The notes under the pieces: model-generated
Seen by the model: only the letters and a program-made list of their open reading frames with translations
Database searches by the model: none
Told to the model about the DNA's origin: nothing
Shown here: in pieces, positions 23,405 to 33,904 of the stretch
Layout of the letters: each line of letters opens with the position of its first letter
How positions within the stretch are numbered: the stretch's first letter is position 1
Translations under genes and position numbers: made by a program
Source of the DNA: Kuschelorhynchus macadamiae
Lineage: Eukaryota; Arthropoda; Insecta; Coleoptera; Curculionidae
Length of the DNA stretch: 64,000 nucleotides
NCBI GenBank assembly: GCA_030620095.1
Contig: JAUTXW010000952.1
Coordinates: 279,001 to 343,000 of the forward strand
Direction: 5' to 3'

Positions 23405-24480
23405 GTTTTTACTTCCCTCATAAGAGGGAAGTATTGTAATTGTGAAAAAATTACCCTCCAAAATTTTTGCAGATTTTTGCGTTTTTGGGCACCTATACTC
23501 CAAAAAATTATTTATCCGATTGAATTGTGATATAGGAATATACTGGTAAAATTGTGCTGCGAAGCCTTTACGGCAGAAAAAATGTACATGTTTAAAATTT
23601 AAACGAAAAAACTACTAATCGATTGGAAAATTTGAAGGTAAATCAAGTGTGAAACAAGAATAAATTGACAAAATTCTAGTGACGGCTTAATAAAATGTTT
23701 AAATATTCAGTTGAATTTCATTTTTTGGGCGTGGGGAAAAGAATTTTTTCCGGCTGGGAAGAGGTAATGCCAACTACAGCGTTTCGTACCAGTTGATCCC
23801 TATAATACATTTTTCTGCAAAATTTAAAGTGAATTGAATAAAAAGATTTTTACGTTAAATTTTTAAACATTTTATTTGACGTCCATTTTGTTTCGCTATC
23901 TTGAATTCGTACAAAAATTTTACGAGTTCATTTCTATATGACACTTAATAATTGCACAAAATTTGAAATTAATCTAATAAGTAATTTAGGCTGAATTTTA
24001 AAATATTTTATATAATATTTAAGCAACATTTTCAGTTAATACATTCAGGCATCTTCAGACAGACTGACTGACCGACAGACCGGCGGAATTGATAAAACAT
24101 ATTTTTTTGCCGTCTAGAGACGCTAAAACGAGAAGATATGTAAAGAGTAGTGATTTTTTAACGATTAAAAACATTTATTTGGCCGCCATCTTATTCATCT
24201 TGTTCCGCCAACTTCCTACCACAATTTTACCATTTCATCTCTATATTATAATTAATTATTGTACAAAATTTCAAATCAATCCATCAGTAGTTTTTTCAGG
24301 CTGAATTTTTGAATATTTTAGTAAGCCCCTATTTTGTTTCACTATCTTGGATTTGTACCAGTTCATTTTCTCATAATACTCGACTTTTGTGCAAAATTTT
24401 AGGTAAATTGGATAAGTAGTTTTTTTAGTATTATTTTTTCACTAGACCGCTATTTTGTTTTGCCCTATTGGAACATAATA
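23405..24480. repeat. Higher-order GCC repeat array (array 2), with perfect cap hairpin
   Basis: Begins at 23410 with TACTTCCCTC-ATAA-GAGGGAAGTA, a 10-bp-stem hairpin, followed by TTGTAATTGTGAAAAAATTA. Blocks first read forward (GGTAAAATTGTG..). They then switch to reverse from ~23750 (CCATTTTGTTTCGC, GACAGACTGACTGACC, CGCTAAAACGAGAAG at 24120). This is the only array in the window starting with a perfect cap. Confidence 0.85.
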
Positions 24481-25022
24481 GATCTCGTCGAAAATCAGTC
24501 GAATTATCAAGTTTTTCACATAACACAATAGAAACTTGGAAAAGTTGCTAATAAGTGACGGCACTCCAACAGAAAATCGTTTTTGGAGGGGCCGTGTCCT
24601 GCTGGATCTGATGGCAATTTAATAATTAATTTTATTTTTATTAAAATTTTCCAGAAAAAAATTATGTAAATAGATTTGATATTTGGCATTGTTAACTGTG
24701 ATTGTATTATATGATATCAATTTATTGTAAATATACAATAAGGTGTGCAAAGAGGCCTATTTTTTCTAGACAAGCAGTATAACATTTTTTATCTTGATCT
24801 CCTCTTAAGTAATATAACATGTCTTCAATAAAATAGGATACTCTTAGTAGCGGAAGTCAAACAGGCCGTGTGTCTAAGTTATACGGTACGCTCATACAAG
24901 CGCAGTATTTTTAACGAAATAAAATACTTAAACTACAACAACACAAAATATCTCTACTAGTAAGAATCCCAAATCTATGCTGACTCTTACTTAACTAAAA
25001 CAAAGAAACAGTAATAATCGCT
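24481..25022. other. hAT-derived spacer, no intact gene
   Basis: AT-rich sequence upstream of the hAT C-terminal remnant. It probably belongs to the same dead element, but no conserved motif is visible in it. Confidence 0.35.
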
Positions 25023-25120
25023 GTAACAATCCCGGTGTCTAGTGCTTCATGTCAGCGAACTTTCTCATTTTTGAGGAATAGAATTGGAAATGACAGACTA
25101 TCAAACTTCTTCAAAGAGTA
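25023..25120 (+). pseudogene. hAT transposase C-terminal dimerisation remnant
   Basis: The open stretch reads VTIPVSSASCQRTFSFLRNR followed by IGNDRLSNFF. This matches the hATC dimerisation motif (SSASCERTFS.L...RL). Upstream catalytic parts are not recognisable and the frame closes soon after. Sequence around 25470-25560 may hold the element's 3' end. Confidence 0.75.
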
Positions 25121-25944
25121 ATAGGTATTTTCGCGAAAAATAAGAGAAGGATAAATTTAATTTTATGTATTGTTTTTTTTTGTATTTTTTAGTTAACGGT
25201 TTATATTGTTCGTGTTTATTTTTTATTAGTTTTGGTAATACTTCCACAACTGTACATTAAATAAAAGTGAAAAAACATGCTTCTTCAGATGTGTTTAATT
25301 AAGTTACTTTTGTATAAAATGTGTTATTTAATTCAAAAACCTAAAATAAATGTAGAAAATTCGTTTTAATTTTTTTACTGGCACATATTATTTGTTACAG
25401 GATCCATCATTAATGTAAAAAAATCTTTAGTAGGAAAGTATGCTACTTTGACTCACTAATGACAGACCCTGTATATAGGCCCCTCTAGAACTATTTGTGC
25501 TCCCGACTGGCCCCCCCAAAATGAATTTTGTGTTGGTGTTACCCATCCCAATTTTTATTTAATAACTTATTTCAGTGTATACAATATTTTAGATGTGCAT
25601 TTTACATTTTGAGCTTCTTTATTTCATATACTTTTTAACAGGGATGATATAGAGACCATTTTTATCCTTTGGCTTTCCTTCAAAATTGATATTGTTAACC
25701 CTTTTTCCTAGAATTTGACGTATTTCACAATACTGAATCACACAGTTGCACAGGTGACTAATGCTGATAAATGGAACAGTGACTGCGGAAACCGCAGAAT
25801 TAGCGCGGATAAATACCATTCGCTTATTTACAGATTTGTTGTACGGGGCGAAGTAAAAACAGATAGGAGGGGATTAATTTAGTAATAGGAAAGTTCGAAT
25901 CTCTCAATACCATTTGACAAAACGACAAAAAAACTGTATTAGTA
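25121..25944. other. AT-rich spacer, nothing recognised
   Basis: Includes the 3' side of the hAT remnant and unique AT-rich sequence. A 66-codon minus frame (25619-25819) has no recognisable family. Confidence 0.35.
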
Positions 25945-26269
25945 TAGTGGGGACACGAAAGAAAACCGGGCGGAGTCAATTGGTTTAGGAAGGTCGGCCA
26001 AGAAATCTCTTTAAACCAGTGGTGTCCCGTCTTTCTTTAAATAATATAGCACTCCTTTTTGACTATACGCACTTCAGATGATTAAAAATGTAATTATGCT
26101 TAATGAACCTTTATCTATATTTGTCTGTTTTCTTTCGTGTACCGCATTTCTATATCTGTTTTGTGTTGCAAAAACGGCGAACTTTCGAATTTTAAAATGA
26201 TTTAATTTTGATTTTTCTTGATCGATTTACTTATAAATATATTTTTTCTTGAGTTCTGTCATTAACGGT

Positions 26270-27065
26270 TCCCGGGCTACTGCCTACGTCCACTATTATT
26301 GGACCACCCAGTATAGTGATATACGATTTACAAATCCAGATTTTACGAGGGCAGTTCGACTTTGGGATACTCAGGTATGCCAAAAGTGGCAGTGTATTTC
26401 CGTTTGTCATATTACTTTATACAGGGGCCGTCATTGTTAAGTACTATACAGGGCGTTTTCTAATTGTGTGCTGATCTTAAAGGGGGTGTTTTTATGCCCT
26501 GAAAGTCTTAACTTTTGAGATACAGGATGGTAAAGTTTAAAAAGAAAACATTGTTTTCATCTCAATTCCGATGCTATTGTAAATAACTGCATGGAATTTG
26601 ATACACGTCTTCTATGCATTAAGAAGCATAGGATTTACCCCGGTTAATTACATTTGCACGCCACTGGTAGAAATTTCAAAAATTGATTGTTAATAAAAAA
26701 TGCCCTTTTATGTATAAGAGACGTGTATCAAATTTCACACAGTTATTTATCTATAATAGCATCAGAATTAGGATTTAAAAAAAATGTTTTTTTAAAACTC
26801 TGTATCTCCAAAGTTAAAACTTTTAGATACATATTAAATTTTTTCTTAAAAAGGTCCAAGAATCACCCCTCTTTAACATTAGCACACAATTAGGAAACGC
26901 CCTATATAGTACTTCACAATGACGCCCCCTATACAAAGTAATATGACAGACGGAGACAAACGGTCACTTTTGTCATACCCGAATAGCCCAAAGTCGAACT
27001 GCATAAGTTAAAATTTTGATAAATCTTGTTCACTAGAATCAGTGCTGGCTCCCCTACTATAACTA
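26270..27065. mobile_element. Foldback element (~390-bp arms) nested in a transposon
   Basis: Left-arm blocks GCAGTTCGACTTTGGGATAC, TACTATACAGGGCGTTTTC, TAATTGTGTGCTGAT and GATACACGTCTTCTATGCAT are mirrored in the right arm. The right-arm versions are TATAAGAGACGTGTATCAAA, TAGCACACAATTAGGAAACGC, CTATATAGTACTTCACAATG and CCCAAAGTCGAACTGC. The arms almost meet near 26670. There is no coding sequence. The exact outer ends are uncertain by ~20 bp. Confidence 0.82.
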
Positions 27066-27232
27066 CATTAATTTCTTAATTTTGGAAAAATATGAGTTCT
27101 GTAGTTTTTCAAATATTAATTGCAATATTAGATATTTTTTGACACCCGGTATTGAACAGAAAATTAATTATTTTGAAGTAGTTTATTGACAGCTACTTTA
27201 TGAACAATTTTACAAAATATATGAAAAAAAAA

Positions 27233-28494
27233 CTAAGCCATTTTTGAGGTTGACGGATGTGATTCTAATGGTTCGATTCCTTCTAAATCGTTGTCTTCCT
27301 CTGAAAATGATGAGGTTTCGTCGTCACTACTTGAAGATCCCAGTGTGATAACTAAATTATCAATAACCATTTCAATTTTGCCATCTGCTTCCCAGTATTT
27401 ATCTTCAATAGAACGAACATGTTTAACATACGATTTCCAATTTTTAGCCGATATTGAGTCAATCGCTTCTAATATTATTTTATTTAAATCTTTAATTGAA
27501 AGTTCACCGGTGTTGCGCTCTCGAATATATTTTTTTACTCCTGCCCATGCAAGTTCAATAGGGTCGAGGTCGCATGTATGGAGGCAGCCTTAAAGTTGTA
27601 TGACCGAGGTTACGTAAAAGACCGTCAATTTTATACTTTTTTCTCTAGGCTTGTTGGCTGATACTACTTCATATAATTGATATTTTCTCCAAGTTGGATC
27701 ACATACAAAACTGTTCGATTTAAGCCACGATATCTTATGAGCTTCTGTTGAGTATTTAGTTGGTACTTTATCTTCTACGTGAGAATGATAAGACGCATTA
27801 TCCATTACCACGACTGATTTGGGAGGAATGTTAGGTAGAAGCTTCTCGAGCAACCACTTTTCAAAATTATCTCTATTAATCTGTCCATGATAGTCTTCAG
27901 TTGTTAGCCAGCATTTGTTCACTGTCATATCTACCCAGGTTTCGTCTAGATACACAATATTGCATCCTTCTTGCCTATATTGCCTTACAGTTGATAGATA
28001 TTTCATCCGCCAGTGAAAAATATTTGGTCTCTCAATGAGCAATGTTCGTTTATTTTGGCACTTGCGCCAAACAAAACCATTTGATCGTAAAAGCCGATTT
28101 AAGGTTTTATACCCGTACGGAAAATCTATTTTGTTCTTTACAGCACTACGTAGGGGTTTGCAGATCGGAACACTTCTTCGTTTATATAAAAATCCTCTAT
28201 TGTTCGTCGAATTACTTGAAAATCACCATCGTTAATTTTATCTTTGAATGATAATCAGGGTCTTTTTTTACCAGGAGATTTTAAAGGTGAAGGAGAACAT
28301 GAGCGATCATTATGTTCTCTTTGAATTTTTCTTACACTACTTTCCGAAACACCAGTGTAAAATGCAGCGCGTTCTGTTCGATTTTGAATTGGAATAGTCA
28401 AACTATTTTCAGCTTCTCGAGTACAGGCCTCTATAACGCTCGCAATAACTTCACGTGCACCGCTTCGAATTGTTTTTCTTCTTTTGCTCGCCAT
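27233..28494 (-). pseudogene. IS630/Tc1-type DDE transposase, frameshifted
   Basis: Reading minus from an ATG at 28494: MASKRRKTIRSGAREVIASV, a helix-turn-helix with FYTGVSESSVRKIQREH, then a frame break near 28260. A decayed middle segment follows. The catalytic region is open at 27590-28042, with NIVYLDETWV (first Asp) and VVVMDNASYHS (second Asp). The frame breaks again before LHTCDLDPIELAWAGVKKYI (third acidic motif). The C-terminal acidic tail ends in HPSTSKMA, with a stop at 27233-27235. At least two frameshifts and internal stops make it inactive. Confidence 0.85.
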
Positions 28495-28847
28495 CGTTAC
28501 TTCGAAATAATAATTCAAATTCAACGCAACGCATTTATATAGAAATGAAAACAAATGTTCGAAATGTACAGGCGCCACTGGAAATAGCTTGAACCTTCTA
28601 GTGGCAAGTGCATGGTGACTCTAGGCACATCCCAATTACAAGTGGACCAGTGCGAATTTTACTAAATCCTCGATTAATTTTCCGTACCATTTAGCTGGCA
28701 CACTTTATAGGTCAAGCGGCAAACTATTACAACAAATAAAATAACATAAAATTTGTTTGCGTACACAAATTTTACTTTTCCGCTTGCTTAAGACTATGAA
28801 CCTTTATTTTAAGGACCGCCCGGTTTTCTTTCGTGTCCCGCACTATA

Positions 28848-29329
28848 TAGCTGAGTTTGAGAGGGTCAAAACTCAGGAAAAATGGTTATTCCATTTTTTT
28901 TTAAACTAAACAAAGTTTATATTGTTAGATCCTCTGCAAGAAAAAATCGAAACATTTCGTTTTTGACGTAGAATTCAAATGTATATGTATGTATATTTTT
29001 TTGCCCACGCTGTATATAATTTCCTATATAAAGTCCTTAATGTCCTTTGGTTAATATTTGAACTTGACATTTTAATTTAAAACATGAATCACGTTCGAAC
29101 TTTAATAAATGATATATCCCCTATACTGTCTTTTTAAACATTTTTATTGTTGCTACAGAATGTTAAAAAATATACAAAAAAATAATTAAACTAAAAAAAA
29201 AATATGTGTATAACCAAAGAAGATGAAACCAAATGTGTTCTTTCTTTTCTTTGTGAGGTAGCAAACAACTTTTATATATAGTGTTTTTTTTTTCAATTTT
29301 TAATTATTGCAAAGATAAAAAATCGGTAA
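28848..29329. other. AT-rich spacer, nothing recognised
   Basis: No coding signal, repeat unit or TE terminus was identified. Confidence 0.4.
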
Positions 29330-29815
29330 GTTTCCTTTACCCGGAACTTTCTTCTATATGATTTCCTACCAATATTTTACCAGTTTTTTTCTACCTCTGC
29401 CAACTTGACTGTGGGCACAATTTAAAATAAATTCAATAAGTAGTTTTTACATTGACACATATCGCCCTTTTGTTACGTTATGTTAAATTCGTACCAGTTT
29501 ATACCATTTTCACATTTAATTTTTCTGCAAAATTTAAAAGCAGTCCAACAAGATTATTTTACGTTCATTTTAAAAATAGCTATTTATCCGCCATTTTGTT
29601 TCGCCATCTTAAATTCGCAACACAACTTTACCAAATTATCTCTATATCACTTCCACAAAAATTGAAATTAATTTAATAAACACTATTTTCAGGCTAATTT
29701 TTTAAATATTTTATTATGCCGTTATTTTGTTATGCTTTATGTTACCAGTTTAGTCCGATGTAACACTTGAGTTTTGTGCAAAATTTCAAGTAAATTAAAT
29801 AATTAGTTTTTAGTA
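29330..29815 (-). repeat. Higher-order GCC repeat array (array 3)
   Basis: Reverse-orientation blocks: CGCCATTTTGTTTCGCCATC near 29590, CTATATCAC, AATAAACACT, then GCCGTTATTTTGTTATGC near 29715. It is interrupted at 29824 by the palindromic element, and related blocks resume near 30745. Confidence 0.8.
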
Positions 29816-29823
29816 ATAATTTA

Positions 29824-30112
29824 CGATCCTCTTGTTGTTATGGTAGAGTGGTGTATTATATGGGGTTAGGATTCAATAAAAAAAACCAAAAGTCTTTTTT
29901 AAATTGTCGGCGTTTCTCATGTGTTTTCATTCCGGGTGTACATCCGTTCACTACTGTCGTTCTGAAAAGAACAGTTTTGCTGACGTTTCGCCAAAATCAC
30001 ATTTGGCATTTTCGAAGCTTTCTTTCTCGCGTCCGAATAGAGACAGTAGTGAACGGATGTACACCCGAAATGAAAACACATTATATTTTTCCATCCGTGA
30101 AGGAGTAAAAAA

Positions 30113-30188
<76 letters not shown>

Positions 30189-30304
30189 AAAGATGCAACG
30201 ATAAACTTGCGAAACGTTGACAATTTAAAAAAAGACTTTTGTTTTTTGAATTGGATCCTAACGCCAAATAATACTTCATTCTAACATAACAACAAGAGGA
30301 TCGT
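29824..30304. repeat. Nested palindrome with (TA)n in the right inner flank
   Basis: Outer arms (~90 bp): CGATCCTCTTGTTGTTATG, GGGGTTAGGATTC and AAATTGTCGGCGTTTC on the left mirror GAAACGTTGACAATTT, GGATCCTAACGCC and CATAACAACAAGAGGATCG on the right. Inner arms (~37 bp): TGTTTTCATTCCGGGTGTAC.. at 29920 mirrors ..GTACACCCGAAATGAAAACA ending 30079. The centre (29958-30040) contains a CCAAAATCACATTTGG stem next to GACGTTTCG. A (TA)n tract (30115-30183) lies between the inner and outer right arms. Confidence 0.88.
30115..30183. repeat. (TA)n microsatellite, ~68 bp
   Basis: A pure TA run inside the palindromic element. Confidence 0.97.
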
Positions 30305-30760
30305 TAACGAAAACTAATTAGAAACATAATATCTTTGAAATATCTGCGCACCAACGGAGTAGGTAAAGACTGATAATGAGGATTTCATGCAGGATATATA
30401 ATCTATATATGTACCCTGAGGATGCAATAATAGTAATAATAAAGTTGCGAAACGTCGAAAATTTAAAAAAATATTTGTTTTTTTTTACTGGATCGTAACC
30501 CCAAATAATACACCACTTTAACATAATAACAAAAGGATCGTTAACGAAAACCATTTAGAAACTTAATATCTGGGAAATACCTGTGGACCAACGGAGTAGG
30601 TAAGGACTGATAAAATAGAATCTATATATGTGTCCTGAGGACGCAAGAATAAAGTTGCGACACAATACAAACAAACAGTTCGACAATTTAAAACAAAATT
30701 CTGTTCTTTTTTATTGGATCCTAACCCCAAATCAAACACTACTCTAACAAAAATTTGTTA
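30186..30760 (+). repeat. Tandem repeat, ~2.5 units of ~220-230 bp
   Basis: Each unit has CCTRARGAYGCAA.., ..GTTGCGAAACGTCGA, AATTTAAAAAAA, TTGGATCCTAACCCCAAAT, then ACAAAAGGATCGTTAACGAA and ACCAACGGAGTAGGTAA. Unit starts are near 30186, 30415 and 30634. The third unit has lost the GAAACGTC block (GCGACACAA). The first unit overlaps the right arm of the palindrome at 29824-30304. Confidence 0.85.
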
Positions 30761-32160
30761 GCAATTTTCCGCCATATTGGATTTTTACCAAAATATTAGC
30801 AGGTTATCCCCATATATTCGTTAATTTTTTTTCAAAATTTGATGCCAATAGGGTAAGTAGTTTTTAAGTAATACCGCGAACTGACAGACAGACCAACGGA
30901 CGGACTGAGGGAGTTGATTAAAAATGTTTCTTTTTGGTATCTAGGTAAGCTAAAACGTGAAGATAAGTAATCTTTAATTAGTACCATAATTTTACTAGTT
31001 GATCCGCATACCACAATTAGTTATAACAATTAACAATTATATATTACTGAAAATTATATACATTAGGTAATTTTTTACAGCAATTGTCTCGATACTATAT
31101 TAAAACAGTAACTTTTGGGAAGTGCACCTAACTGACTGAAACAGTTGTATGTGCACTAATGTTATTTGTAAGTTATGGCTCGCAATTTGAAATCAATCCA
31201 TTAACTAGTTTTTCAAAATGTTACCAGCTGATTCCAACATAATACCTGATGTGCAAAAATTGAAATAAATTGGATAAGCAGGTTTTTAATAATATTTTTT
31301 TAACATTTCACTACGCCATTTTGTTTCCCCATACTGGATTCTTACCAAAATATTACCAGATTACCAGTTTAAACCAGATAAATTGTGTGTCATAACGAAT
31401 AGTACAGAGATAAACTAGTAAAATTGTGGTTCTAATTGAAGATGACGGAAGAAAATGGCGGCCAAATAAAATGTTTCTATTCGTGAAAAAATCTCCCTCT
31501 CAGTTTTTAAATATCTTCACGTTTTAGAGTGCCAAAAATATATGTTTTGATCAATTCCGTCGGTTCGTTTGTCAGTCTCTGTGTCTGTCAGCATAGCTTA
31601 AAAAGTACTTACCAGATTGACTTGGCAAATTTTAGCCAAAAATCCAATATACCGGAACAAGATGGCAGCCTAGTGAAACGTTAAAAACATATTACTACAA
31701 AAACTAATTGTCCAATTTATTTTGAATTTTGAACAGAAATCAAGTATTACATGGATATGAACTCCTAACATTTTGGAATGAATCCAAGATAAAATAGCAA
31801 AATTGCGGCCTAATAAAATATTTAAAAAATCAGTCTGAAAAAACTTTTTATGAGATTAAATTCAATATAATATGATATAAAGATAAACTGGTACGAATTC
31901 AATCTGACGTAATAAAAAGGGGGTGTATCAATGAAAAAACTACTTATTAAATTTATTTTAAATTATGCCCAAAAATCAAGTGTGGCGTAGATAGAAACTA
32001 GTAAAATATAGGTAGGAATCCAATATGATGGAACAAATTTGGTGCCCAATAAAAATATTTAAAAAGACAGTATATATGTATTAACTAAATTAGTATGTAC
32101 TGAACTAAATTGGGTCATACTTCACTATCCAAATAAAATGAAAGATTCAAGACAAGGGTA
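30745..32160. repeat. Higher-order GCC repeat arrays in inverted orientation (array 4)
   Basis: From 30745 to about 31385 blocks read reverse (CCGCCATATTGGATTTTTAC, GCGAACTGACAGACAGACC, GCTAAAACGTGAAGA). From about 31390 to 32160 they read forward (AAAATGGCGGCC, ATCTTCACGTTTTAGAG, TCAGTCTCTGTGTCTGTCAG, AAGATGGCAGCC). The two orientations meet head to head near 31385. The forward part ends with AAATTGGGTCATACTTCACT, also seen at the end of the array at 37.9-38.06 kb. Confidence 0.85.
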
Positions 32161-32880
32161 AAGCAAATTTGTCGAGTTTGGAACGGTGAGGTTCCGATAA
32201 AATGTTGGGTTGAGATACAAAAATAAGGGCCAGCTGCACGGCTACTAGAAACTGAACCACTTCAAAGAACATATAAGTTTTGTTCTTCTGAAATAACCAA
32301 CATCTCTTAGTCCCCATCGTTTGAATTAAAATTTAGGGAATATTAGTCAGGTCTATTAAACATTTGATAATCGGAAATTAACAAAATATATTTGGAATCT
32401 TATCACACCACTGTACACTCTACTTATTTTAAGTATGTATTCAACCAATAGCACTAATCCTATAAAATCCTACACTATCATCAGCCGTCTAATCTATGTA
32501 TCTGTAAGTGCTAAAACTGATACATGTAATTTTAATAAAGGAATTTCTAAAAAAATTAAGCCTTATCACTCGATAACATTGATAAAAGCATCGGTACCTT
32601 TTTCGTTAATTGTTTATTGCTAAAACGTTATTGCTAATATAGACATGATTCGTATATGTAAAAATACGTCATCGGGATTTTAAAAGATTTTATTTAGAAA
32701 TACGTTTGTGCTCAAAATCTTTGTGTAACTGAGGATTAAATAGGATTAAATTGAAAATGGCCATACCTGGCCTTGTTGTGGTGAGTCCAGTATTTATTAG
32801 TTTAATGTTAAGTTACATATCGGGTGTAGTATAAAAAAGCAATATTTGATTGGTCAAGAATAGATGTTGAGCCCTCTATG
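32161..32880. other. Spacer, nothing recognised
   Basis: Unique-looking AT-rich sequence with no supported coding region. Confidence 0.35.
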
Positions 32881-33467
32881 CAGGGGCGTACGTCTTGATT
32901 GGGATGGGGGAAGATGAGGTGAAGAAAACACTCCCATGTTACTTTATTAATATTGAAATAAAAGAAATACATTGATTTTAAACTGTATAGTAAAGTACAC
33001 CACACAGATCTAAAACATCGACGAAAGGGGGAGGTATAGAGGTAGACAACCGCGAATGATCATTGCACCGTTTCTATAGTTACTCATATTCTTTTCATAG
33101 ACTCAGATTCGTGTGCCAAACTTTACATACAGCCAGTGAATACTCGTGTGGTTTGAGTTTGAGGGATGCACCGGTGTTCAAAGACCAATAACAAGTACCA
33201 AAATTTGCGCGACAAACTTTTCTTTGACATTTCGATTTTATTGTTCAAATATATCCAATTAAAACTGAACAGTTCTTATAACTTCTTTCTTTGATGGAAG
33301 AAATTTGTAAATAAGTTTTGTGGAATTTTACGGATCATTCATAAATGTTATCAGCATTATAAACCTCGGGAAAATTACTTAGAAGCATGATGCCTATACC
33401 AACATATTTTCAAAGTTACCGCAGGGGGGTTCCAGACCCCCAGGACCCCCCCTTGGTTACGTGCCTG
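32881..33467. mobile_element. Putative non-autonomous element with CAGGGGCGTA-type ends
   Basis: Left end CAGGGGCGTACGTCTTGATT. The right end, read inverted, is CAGGCACGTAACCAAGG, followed by a G-rich subterminal stretch (GGGGGGTCCTGGGGGTCTGG inverted at 33424-33452). These G-rich CAGGGGCGTA termini are familiar from insect cut-and-paste elements. Homology between the ends is short, no target duplication is clear, and no protein is encoded. Confidence 0.45.
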
Positions 33468-33904
33468 GCTATCAGCGAAAGAACTCAGCATCGTATAATA
33501 AAGTCATCGTATAAAATATTGATTTTTTCGCCTATTTTAAATTCGATGGTATGCCTTTTAACGCCTTTTTGGATTCTACGAAAAGTTGTAATTTATTTTC
33601 CATGACATACCCTATGCGGTTTTGTCGTTTTGAAATATTTGACTTTAAAATTTATTTCGCATAGATATGTGTGTCTATCTTTCTTAATTTTAGGTATTTA
33701 AGTCGAAGGAAATTTTTAGATTGACAATAATACTTTAGTCGCCATGAATTTATATTATTTTTATGTGAAATGAGTTATTCTATTAAACAAGATATACAGG
33801 GGGCCCAGGAACAACCTCCAAAAAAGCTAGAGGGGTGATTCTACATAAAAAAAAAACATGAAGCATCTTTCTTATGACAAAGGTCCGTAAATGCTTATCT
33901 TTTT
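33468..33904. other. Spacer, nothing recognised
   Basis: No coding, RNA or TE signal was identified. Confidence 0.35.

Larger units (their letters stand above)
25945..28845 (-). mobile_element. IS630/Tc1-type element with TAGTG..CACTA ends
   Basis: The left end TAGTGGGGACACGAAAG (25945) and the right end CTTTCGTGTCCCGCACTA (to 28845) are inverted. The inverted similarity extends ~32 bp (AAAACCGGGCGG). Both ends are flanked by TA (25943-25944, 28846-28847), the expected target duplication. It carries a broken transposase on minus and an inserted foldback element at ~26270-27065. Confidence 0.88.

Noticed and set aside
27262..27300. tRNA-like T-arm (GGTTCGATTCC)
   Set aside because: No acceptor stem or anticodon arm around it; it encodes the transposase C-terminal tail on the minus strand.
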